Under the pieces are notes generated by a model. That model was not told where the DNA came from and made no database searches. It saw only the letters and a list, made by a program, of their open reading frames with translations. Source: Ligula intestinalis (Eukaryota > Platyhelminthes > Cestoda > Diphyllobothriidea > Diphyllobothriidae). Taken from it: a DNA stretch of 64,000 nucleotides. A program made the translations under genes and the position numbers. This document shows positions 35,901-47,900 of this stretch, one piece after another. The stretch lies in NCBI GenBank assembly GCA_036362985.1, contig JAYGXS010000002.1:88894094-88958093 (forward strand), read 5' to 3'. Numbering within the stretch: position 1 is the stretch's first letter; each line of letters opens with the position of its first letter.

Positions 35901-38900
35901 CGCTGCTCCGACTCCTCCTCCTCGCCGCCGGAATCGAGGCCAACCCTGGACCTCTCTGGTACTGCTCGTTCTGCCGAGTCCGTCTGGGCCGCCGCGACTG
36001 GTCTGTACGTTGCAGCTCCTGCAATGGCTGGTGCCATCTCCGCTGCAGTGGCCTCGCCACGGCTGCCGATTGGTCGCCCGCCTTCGCGTGTCCCAGCTGT
36101 CCCGTGCCCCCACCGATCTCCATGCCTCCAGCCCGTCCAGTCCTGAACCCAAATTCTCTGGTCTCCGACCTTGCCTCACCGCCTGGTCTTAAAATCTTAC
36201 AATTCAACGCCAACGGCCTCCTTGGGAAGCTTGACCAGCTCCTGGCCTTCATGCGCTCGCACAGCATAGCTGTGGCGGCTATCCAAGAGACAAAGTGGTC
36301 TAACTCCACTAAGGTCCCTTCCTGTGCCGATTACACGATTGTCCGTCGCGACCGCGGCCGCAATAAAGGCGGAGGTTTGGCCTTCCTGGTGGACAAATCC
36401 ATTGCCCATCACCAGCTTCCCCTGATTGGAGCCGATCCCACGGAAGTACTGGCGATTTCCCTTGACATTGGCCCGGCGCCGCTAACCGTCGTGAACGTGT
36501 ACATCCCTCCAACTTCCAGTTGTTCTCCCGATTTTACCGCCTCTATCGCTCCCTACTTACCTTCTGGAGACAGTCTGGTGCTAGGTGACTTCAACGCTCA
36601 CTATGACCTATGGTGCTCTAACTTGGCAGCCGACTCCCGAGGAGAAGCTCTGGCTGATGAAATAGAACACGCCCCCTTTGCCGTTCTCAACGAGAACAGC
36701 CAAACGCGGCTCCCAACCAACGGCGCCTCCAGCTCGCCCGATGTTTCCCTCGCCAGTCTCAGTCTGGTAGCCTCCACCATGTGGAACACGGAAATCAGCC
36801 TGGGTAGCGACCACCTCCCCATTGTGCTCGAATTGGCCACCGCCGCCGAGCGTATCAAGGCCCCCAACCGGCACTTCATTAATTTCAAGAAAGCCAATTG
36901 GGCAGCGTTCACGACCGAATGCGAAGCCGAGATCGATGGCCTACCGCCTCCCACCTATGTCCAGACGGCGGAGCGAGCCCTTCATTGACTACTCCTGGGA
37001 GCAGCAAGTCACCACATCCCTAACGGCCGCATTCTTCTTCTCCGTCCTAACTATCCGCCCGAAGCCTCCAGCCTGGAACGAGAGAGAGACGAAATACGAG
37101 CGCGTGATGCCAGTGACCCGCGCGTTGGCGAACTGAATGGCTTAATCACTAAGACTATCAACGATGGCAAGCGCCAACGCTGGCATGAACTAATTTCAGA
37201 TTGCAATTTCAGCGGCAACTCAGCTGCCACTTGGAAGCTTTTACGCAACCTGACCAAACCCCGGGCTGATACATCAAACCAGTCTATTAGCTTTGGGGAC
37301 GGCAAGTTCATTTCCAACAACGGTATGATCGCCGCGAAGATGAGCAAGCTGTTCTCGCCCCGCTCGGCGCCCAGTCCCAAAAGCCAGCGCTCCCTTCTTC
37401 GTCTCCTCCATAAAGCCCCGCCCCCAGACATTTCCTTTTCGGCTGATGCCATCCTCACCGCCGTCAAGAAAATGAGAGCTTCGAAAGCCTTAGGACCACA
37501 TGGTCTGGCGCCTATCCATGTGCGCCACATCGGCCCGAAGGTGGCTGCCTACCTTGCCGCCCTCTTCAACCTTTCACTGGGAACTTCAATCATCCCTGAT
37601 TGCTGGCGCCAGTCGATCATTATCCCCCTGGTCAAAGCGGGTAAGGACCCCTGCCTAGCGACCTCTTATCGTCCAATTGCCCTCCTCAGTCCATTGGCGA
37701 AGATCCTGGAACGGCTCATCCACCCAATTCTGACGTCTGTGGCGGACCTATCTTGCCACCAACATGGTTTCCGATCGGGTCGTGGAACTACAACGGCGCT
37801 CTTCGAGCTCAGCGACGCTATCCTCGAGGGCTTCAATCAACAGAAACGGACCGTGGCAGTCTGAATTGACCTGTCACGAGCCTTTGACTGCGTCCGCCAC
37901 GATCAGCTCCTGCAGGACTTGGTCTCGTTGAATGTCCCGACTGGCCTGGTCCGATGGTTGGCGGCTTACATCCGTGGCCGTCACGATCGTGTCCTCTTCC
38001 GGGGCGCTCTCTCTAAGCCCCGTAAGCAAACCTGTAGCGTCCCTCAAGGCTCTGTGCTCAGCCCGACGCTCTTTAACATCTACATGCGAGAGCTCCCACT
38101 CCCACGGGAACCTGTGCAAGTGGTATCCTATGCGGACGATGTTACGTTCTTTTGCCGGCACCATGACATCGATCAGGCTGCACAGCTCCTCACGGAGTTC
38201 ATGTCTGTTGTCGAAAACTTCCTCACCCAGCGCGGAATGACGAGCTCGGCAGCCAAGTCGTCCGTAACTGTTTGTACGCTTGACCCGAAGGAGTTCAATC
38301 GTCACCCGGTCATCACCCTCAATGAGGCGTCCTTACCGCTCGTCCGCAAGCCCAAACTCCTTGGTGTGCGTTTTGATCCGCGCTTCACGTTTGCAGACCA
38401 TGCCAGGGAGACCGCAAGCAAAGTAAGCCGCTGCACCAAGGTCCTCAAGGCTCTAGCAGGCACATCCTGAGGCTGCGCGAAAGAGACTCTGTCGACTGCT
38501 TTCAAGGCGCTGGCAAAGCCGCACCTCACTTATGCGGCATCAATCTGGTCTCCTACGATGAGCTCTTCCAGCCTCCGCCGCCTCCAGTCAGCCCAAAACG
38601 CTGCCCTCCGCACGATCACGGGTTGCTATAAAATGTCGCCTATAGATCATATTCATGCGGAGGCTTCTGTTCTACCGGTCGCCCATCACAATACTCTCCT
38701 TAGCCAGCAGTTCTGGTGGAGTTGTTCGCAACCCGGCCATCCCAATCATCACCGTTGCACCGCTCCCGAGCCCTGCCGCAACGTCCGGCCGTCTATTCGA
38801 GCACTCCACAAGGAAGCTGTTGCCTCGTCTCTCGCAGATCTACCTGTTGATAGCTCTGCCACCAAGACAGGCTTCCAGCGTCTCCACCAGAGATTCGTTG

Positions 38901-41900
38901 TCGAGGAGAAACGAGGTTACCGTCCCCCGGTCCTTTTGGGTGGCTATCCACCTCCGATTGCGGCCTCGGAAGGACATCGCCCGAGGGTCACTCGCTGTAC
39001 CCTGGCGCAGCTACGCAGTGGCTACTGCATGCTCCTTTGCCAGTACCAGCACCGGCTCGACCCATCCATACCCGACTGCTGTCCCGACTACGGCGTCTCG
39101 CCGCATGACTGCCGTCATATGTTCGCCTGCAGTTCTCGGCCAGGCACCCACCTCACTCCCGCGGACCTGTGGCTCAAGCCGGTCGAGGTCGCGGCTTTTC
39201 TCCGTCTCCCAACTACTCCCAGTTTGGATTCCGGCGGGGATTCCTGATCCAACTATGGGCTACGACACACACACCGCGAAACATCTCTAAATAGGCATTC
39301 TTACCAAGTCTTTTGGGGTGAATTTAAAAAGGACAAACAAACAAATGAGGTTGAAACATTCGAAGGTACTTCAATAAAAGTGCCCAAAGGTATTAAATGG
39401 AGTGAATGGTAAGGTGTTCTTATCGGTCAACGAGCCACTGAGCTGCAAACTATGCCCAAGTGGTAATGGCAGGGTGTGCAAGAGGACTAAGACACTCAAC
39501 CAGGACCAAACTCTTGATGCAGAAAGTTGAAATCCGCAGATGTGTTTTTATCCTGGCAAATAAAGTGTAATGCTGCACAGTATCAACCAGTAAAGTATGA
39601 ATGTCTGCTGCCTACCTGAAGGCCGTATTACAAACTCAGACTTTCAGCAAGCCAAGATATAAAATTCTGGGAGTGCATGTTGATGGCTGGAGTTATTTAA
39701 AGACATAATGCCAACAAAGTTTACATCTTCAAATATGGCACAGCCTTCAACTCTTTGTCCTATTCGGAATGGTGTACAAACGTAGAATTACTGACTTCCG
39801 TTCACGAAATCTCATTTCAGTCTTTTTGGTTGTACTTTATGGAGAGGAAACTTCTTCAGATCCAGCTTTACACCTTGCATATGAGCACACGGAATTCTAC
39901 GCATGTTATGAACATCTCCGTGGTTTACATACATGTCGCAACATCCCGAGGTAACAAAGGTAACATATGCCTTCTGCAATATGATGGGCTGCTCCCCGGT
40001 TATATTTTTCATTACTGTTAGGGGCTGAAGCAGCTGAGGTGGGCTAGATTATTCGTCGAATAGCTGTTAGTTGGCTAACTTTGTCGTCGTTCTTTTTTTG
40101 CACCAATGGTTAAAAAGGCCCATTTAACCAAAGCTGGAGATTTTTCACCACCACCTCCATACGCTTCCCATCTGGATGCAAACATCTGCTGGCCGATTCC
40201 TCAAGTACCGGTTCTGGGATCAAAAGGTATGGAGAAATCGCAGTAATAGCTTTCAATCATATCATGATCTCGTCGAAAAAACGTCAGCGTCAAATGTTTT
40301 TGTATTAGACACCCGGATTCCCTAAAAGTAAGCTCATGGAGCACAGATGAAGCTCTTTAAATGAAACGGGTCTAGCTTTCACGCATGTTTAGAATACGAG
40401 CACAGCAACAAATTATCAGCATTACCAGCTCCGGTCCGCGGGGCTGATAAAAACCGTCTGATTTACCCAGAACTCTAGTTGCACATTCAGATAACTTAAG
40501 CTGGGTACCGAAATAGAAGTTTCCATAAAATGACGGCTGAATCGGTCCGAAAACATCGCATAAAGTATTAAACCTACCTGCAGCTAACAGGTTTCAAACC
40601 GCCAGGAAAACCTGCAATTTAATCGCCAAGCCAGTGATCAGCGCCCTGTGCTAAGTAACTTTTTTGCAGTGACAAGGACAATTCTAGTAGTAAGAACGGT
40701 GTCAAGATTAAATGTTGGTCTGTTCCCCTTTCAGCACCCTTTTCGCGTCCCTTACCAACTGATTACCATTTCAGAAAATCTGCTGGCGAACATACCTAAG
40801 CTTCCGATAAATTCTCATTGGGTCAGTACATGTATATGAGAACGGGGTACAAGTTTAAAAAATGCTTGAGAATGTTCATCTTAGCATGCAAGTGAGTCTT
40901 GGAAATAGTGGGGGGGGGGGAGAGAGCGATAACAGAAGACTGATTACGTACGGAGAGGGTTTAGGGGAACCAGTCTGTTTCTCCATTCTCAGGAACGAAC
41001 TACACCCTTCTCCAGACCACGCAGTGTATTATGGTCATCGTCCCGGGGACGAAACCACCTATGCACTATTGGGGTAATTTCAAGAGGGACTTGATGAGGA
41101 CAGCATAGCTGCTGCATTTTGCAAGTCGTGAGTCGACATCTAGATACTCTAGGTCCTTGAAATGAGTGAAGCACAGACAGATGAAACTCTACTCCAGACA
41201 GGAGCCTGACAGGGCTGTTTCGAAGACGGGTGACAAAAGGGGGGACATGAACGACGGCCCAGCGCAGCTAAAAACGCCTGTATCAGAATTTTCCAAAGAG
41301 TGGATGACGCAGAGGCGAGAACCCAGGCAAACAAGACGCCGGGCTGGATACACCAGCACTACCAGTCAACGTCAACAAGCCTCCACTCACTCTGAACACG
41401 TTGGTTTCTGTGGCTTTCGCGCCGGTAAGAGGCCAAATAAATCTATAAGTCCACTGCGAATCGCAGGCAGATTTTAAAAAAATAGGAGCCAACCTACCTA
41501 CAGGCTGAAGGAGTGAGTTGGTGAGGGGAGGGGAGGAAGAGAGAACCAAAAAACGGTAACGCACCCTAGTGAGGTGAGAAGCAGCTGCTTCAAATCCAAA
41601 GGTTCCATCACCTTTAGTTGGCTTGTTGCACAGCAGAGGCCGCCCGCAGAGGATAGAAGGGCAGTTAACCGCAGGCGCATAAAATGGTTGACGGGCGACT
41701 CCCGGAGACCGATGGAGTGGAGCCAGTAGCTCGCCAACAGCAGTAGTCCAAGCTGACGCACCTTCGGCCGCACCACCGTTACGGGCGCAGGACAGTCCTT
41801 GGCCGAATCCAGCTTCAAGGGGTCCAGGAGTTCAGAAACGGCGAGAAGAAGGAGACCGTCCTGAGGCAACATGTCAGTTGTACTGGCATTGTGGCTGCCA

Positions 41901-44900
41901 GCACCATTTTCAGTTTTATTGGCTGTATCGGTCAGTTTGACCTTGTCTGTGGCCTTGGCCAAGGTGTCGACGTTGGTTTGAGTAACTTGTCCATAGGTCT
42001 CAAGCAGAGGACGAATATCCACTTTTACGCTATTTGCCCTGGCGATTCGGTAGGCGCAAACATGACGATATATCGAATCCTGAAAGTCATCACCAGCCTA
42101 GAACATACATACACATGCATAATTGTTGAACTGAGAAGAAACCGCTCGAATTATCTTCGCTGTGAAGGGTAGACACTGTTACTAGGAAGGCTGTCTTAGG
42201 AACTCGCGTTTACAACGACGCAATCAAAAAAGTCAAATTTATACAATTAAACGCCCTATAACAAGTTTCAAGCTCGATCAAGGATCGTCAGATGATACTT
42301 GGACATTCGCATAATCCGTTAAATGCCAAAAAGAAAGGTAAGCCGAGAACCTGATTGAAATTAGAGATCGGGAAAAGGCATGATAATCACCCGGTTCTAA
42401 CGAAGAGTGCGTGCGTTTTTGATTTTGCCAAATTCAAAAAACAGCGAGGTAAGGTGTGAATATATATTACCGCCCTCTTAATATACAACCAAGTTCAACG
42501 AATTCACACCAACGAAGTCGACTACCCTCGAACGTTCAGAGTGCGCGAAGCAAAACCCGCGTAAACTAACAGTCCGGCTTGCCAGTAGGACACATAACAG
42601 TCCGTGGAGTAGATAGCGCCCAACTCCTCCGGTTCCTACACAATATGCTAGCATTTAAAAGGGTATCGAAAACCAACATAAAAATGCGCACTACTTAAGT
42701 AGTCATCTTTTAGCGAGTGCACTTGTACTTGTTACGGCTGTAATCATGCCTGACCTAGTCGACCTCAAGGATGTCACGGACGGTACCCTCCACGCATGAC
42801 GATTGGTAGCAGTGGATCTGGAAAGCTCCACCCAATCTCTTTTCCAGCGACGGAGACCGAAGATAGAAGGTCCAAGAACTGTTTCTATGTCTTGACGGAC
42901 GGTGTCGAGTCAACTCATCAGTTGCCCTCTTTTTTGATGACTCCAGGTGGTCGGCTGCGCCGGATCGAGGGCAGTATAGCAAAGCTCGTGGGACGGCCGA
43001 CGAAGAACGTGCTCAAGCCACCTTAGTCGCCTTTCTTAAATCGCCTGAGAAATCCTCGGAATACTATCGCAGCGAGTACGGACTGTCTCATTGGACATGA
43101 AGTCAGCGTGCTTCGCTCGCATAATGGTGGAAGCGGTGGTCAAGGACCTCCAGTTTTCGCTCATCTTCAGCGCGCAAAGCCCACCATTCACATCCATAGA
43201 GGAGTGGCCGGATAGATGCACGGTATACAAAGGTCTTCATGGCGATGGAGATGTCACGTCGCTTGCCGAGTGTGGTTATTGAAGGTGGTCGAGAAGAAGT
43301 GCACGCGAAGGCCAGCATCCTGACATGCTCAAAATAATATATGGGATTATGCCACACAATGATATAATAAAAAACCCCTAAATTAGTCTTTCCAATTAGA
43401 AAATGTATTTCAAAATTTCGGTTAACGCTTCATTAAATCTATCACTGACTGCAGTTGCCGATCTGTACACGTTGCAGGTTTGATTCTCAGCGGCGATACT
43501 TTTAATTCCTCCAACACAGGCCTCTTAGACACTGGGTTATGATTAACTCTGATTCTGATTCTGCTAATGGTATTTTCGAGTCTACTCGTACGGTTGACAA
43601 AGCATACAAAAGGACCCATATAACAGTGCTGTAATTGGAAAGCACCCCTGGGGATTAATGGCCATCAACTTGAAGAAGCAGACAGCTTTAAATACTTCGG
43701 GGTGAGGCTGCTACAAAATGGGCACAACAAGGACAACACTGTCTCCCGTATCGATGCTGCTCACTAGATTTTCTCAATCCTTCGAAAGCGCCCATGGATC
43801 CGACGTGATATTCCCATCGCCACGAAGGGTCGTATATACCATGCATCCATCCGGTCAGTCCTCCTCTATAGATGTGAATGTTGGGCTGCGCGCGCTGAAG
43901 ATGAGCGAAGACTGGAGGTCTTTGACCACCGGTGCCTGAGGACTATCCTGTGAGTCAAGTATAGCGACTCCATCTCAGACGAGATAGTCCGCACCCGATG
44001 CGATCGTATTAAGAGGATCTCTCAGGACATCCAAGAAAGGCGTCGTCCGCCCCACGAGCTTTGCCCTGGACCCGGCACCGCAGCCCACCTGGAAACGTCG
44101 AAGAGGAGGGCGACTGAAGACTTGGCTCGAAGCAGTTTTTGGACCTTCTATCTTCGGTCTCTGTCGCTGGAAAAGAGATTGGGTGGAGCTTTGTAGATCC
44201 GCTGCCGCCAATCGCCACGCATGGAGAGGTACCGTTCGTGACATCATGGAGGTCGGCTAGATCAGGTATGATCACAGCCGTAACAACTACAAGTACTGTA
44301 ACTGGGTAACACATCTCAGAGACAGGAAACAAGAAGCTCACATTTGGTGAAATGACGGCATACGGTTTCGAGAACTCGAAAGCAGTGGTCAAAGCCGGTT
44401 GTGTCATACAATATTCATGCATTAGTGGACGCATAAAATACCCCAATATTCTCTACTTCCACAAAGACTGCAGTTTTTAAATAAGTAGTCGCACAAAATC
44501 TGTACAAAAATGGTAATTTCTGTGTCCGTCCTTGCGCCTTTGATCAACTTTGTGCAGGCATATACGAGCGGTCGAAAAATGCACAAAGTGGAGGCAAGCT
44601 CGAATTAAATAAAAAAGGAAAAAAGACTAGGTTGATAGTGAGAAGCAAGGACAGGAGAATTTAAAAAAAAAGCGTTTGGAGAACTTTTGGGGGGAACAGC
44701 GCCGTCCTTGCACCTTCATGTGGAAGAACAGTCCAACAAGCCCAAACGCTTACAGGTAACACGTAACAAAAAGTTCAACAGGACTTAAAAGAGTAGTGCT
44801 TGTACGGTGCTAATCAAAGATGACTTTCCACTATATGATTTTTAAAAAAGAAACAGGAAATTGCATTTTAACTAACCGCGTTCGGTGATTTTGCGGTTGC

Positions 44901-47900
44901 CTGTTTGACAATAGATGCCACAAACTAAAAAAATAAAAAAGACAAGCTGTGTTAACTACTAACTAATATTAAATCATCCAAGATAGGATTCAATAAAAAG
45001 TTCTCGCAAGGCCTTGTTTCCAGCCAACGTGTTTTAAACAGCCACCGAGCCAAAAGAAGTCTGTATACAAGGGACCTGGCAATCTAATAACAGCCCAGGA
45101 AGCAAAGATACAAAAGGATTCCTCGATTCATGTGTGAAAGCAGTATGTATTCAATTGAACGCTCCCATTTTTCTATTGAAACACCATAAAATCTAACGAA
45201 CCTGCTGTTCATACAACGAAAATGGCCTAAATTTTCGGTAGTTGAAGGAACCATAGACCCCAAAAACGGATCTTAAGTGCAGTTTGACAGGAACCGGCTA
45301 TAGGCGCGGTAAATCAATTTCTACATGCAGCAGAAATTCCGACATTCTAATCTAGCATATCCACCTCCGTCAAAAGAAGTAACAAAACAACTTGAAATTA
45401 CTGGCCAAAAATTGTTTGTTGGACCGTTAAAGAATGTATTCGGTTGCTGGAAACAAAACTCACAGCTTTCCGCCTTTTTTCGTCTGGTAGTAAAACCTGA
45501 ATAACATAGGCGATATCCAGTGCACAAATAGGGCGACTGGAAAATTTGTCAAAGAAGGTTTTAAGTAGGTCCTTGCAAAAGGCCTCGTCAACGTTTGGAT
45601 ACTCCAAATTCCTTTGTATGATATTTCCCACGAAATCGATGTGTGCAAGCAGAGGTCCGCGATTCTTTGGACTTTGTTTCCTATGCTTTTTAATCAGCAT
45701 TTCCGTTTGCTTCATTCTGCAGTTTAAGGGAGAATATCAACGTTAATGTGCCGTACAGGATTCGATAAGAATACAAGAAGATTGTGGAAATAAATTCCAC
45801 CTGGTTATCAGCTGGCAATATGGTGATACCTCGAACATTAATGAAGTGAGGTTTCAGAACCCCTCGCGAATCAGGTGATGTGATTGTTTGGTATGAGTTA
45901 CAAAACCCTTATTTCCAGAATTCATATGATAAATATGACTTATATGATGCTCCGAAAGGACTAATTTCATTTAAAACTTAGCTAATGTATTATTTTTTGA
46001 AAAAGAAATAACGGCTTACGTAAAAAATAGCATGCAGTAACGTCCAGTGGATATTTTTCACACTTGCACATTCACAGTACGGTATAATCTTACTCCTATA
46101 CTGTTTTATTTTTTACTCACAGTAAAGTAACATAACCAATGAGACTGTTGAGGTACTGACTGACAGGTTCTTTGTCAGTGTCAGGAAGGTAAACTGGGTA
46201 AACTTCACATATCAGTGGAGTTGTACAAGGAAAGTACAATTTAATAAAATAAAGAAAGCATGTGCGTACTGTGTGGAAGGTACAAGTAGTAAGTTAAGAC
46301 ATAAAGATTGATAATAATAAGTTGTTGTTGACACGTTAACTACGAAAACAAAAGAGAGAACAAAATTCATGTGAACATTGAAAACCCTGAATAAAAACAG
46401 TAGTATTACTCCTCACCAAAGATAAATCGGCCGTGCAGTACGGTTACAATGAGGAAAATGACCTGCAATCGAGGAATTATACCTGTTCAGGGTTCCACTC
46501 CTTAGGCAGAGGACTCTTCTGTCAAGATTTATTTTGCTGTGTTTAAAAAAGGGGGTCCAGTTACTACTCTTAACTCTTCCGCCCAGTAACGTGTCATCAT
46601 GGTGCCTACGCCATCAACAAAACCCGACCCAGTATGCAGTTGTTATGAGCACTAGCAGAAGGTTTATAATTTTGCGGTGAACTAAAGCCAACACTTATCA
46701 TTAATAACAAAACAGAAAATTGACTATAATACTGCCTAATAATTATGTAACTACTAACGTTCCAAAGGGAATACACTTTGCAAATGGGCATCGTGCAGTA
46801 AGGCACTCCGCATAAAAAGAGCCCCTTCCATGGGAAGGCGTTTTTTTCAATAGGATTTCCTAAATGATCTCCCATACGTATCAATTTTTTTCCCGAAAAT
46901 GGTGAAATGTTCATTAACAAAAACTTCCTCGCCAATTTTAATTTTAAAATCATGAACACTTGTAAATCAGTTCAAATATTAAACGCAAGCAATTCAGTAG
47001 GTTTTTCGGGTATTTTATAACTTAAATAGATCTGTCAAAATCCCCGATATAGATTAATTCAGTTCCAATGACAATTTCGCGAATGCCTTGAATACACGAT
47101 GTGTACCTATATCAGCTTCCAGAAGTGAACACCAACCTCCAAAGTAAGTCATTTTCAAATACCTACTGAATAATTGTCAGTATGCATTTTGGCGCAATGT
47201 ACTAATTTTGTGAGGTGAAGAAATATCAATAGTCGTTCAGAGACCAGAAAAAAAATTTATAATATAGAACCTTTAGAAACCTGACGAAAGAATGGTTGCT
47301 GGTCAAGCGAGAATTGCGACAAGTGTAAATTGTCACTTAGCTGGCAAGTCAGCGATCCACATGAAGTTTGTAAATCAAAGTGGTGCTATCTGCGCAATAT
47401 CGGCAACCACTAATATTTAGTGGCTAAGAGAGCAGACTTCTATACTGCATAAATTTCTACGGCATACGAATTATGCTAGAGAAATCGATAGAAACGACAC
47501 AGCTTAGGTTTTACACTGGAGGTAAACCGGGTCCGCTTTGAAAATGAGAGGGAATGCGTAACGCGCTAAAACGAAAAAACCCTTAACAATATAGATATAC
47601 AACTATTAAAAACATATTCTCTTCCTCTCGCTCTCTGCAAGATTGCAAATTACGGGAACAGTCTTCAATGGAAGATTATAATGTCCCAGTAGATCGAATC
47701 AAAGTGATGCCATGTCCGATGTAGATTCGCACTCTAAATTCGCTTGAGCAAGCATTTCCATGGCGAAGGGTTCAGTACATTTTAGACTCCGACCTGCCCT
47801 GTATTGAAGATAAATGCTTTTAATAGCAATGCTGCATCGGTATTTGATGCCATCCGTCAGGTGGGTTGTACTGAACTCAAATAGACTTCGATAAAACCCT

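Noticed and set aside
35876..39247. Nuclear recoding of TGA
   Set aside because: Two of the three TGAs do not replace Trp, and NAA25 exons use normal codons; mutation is simpler.
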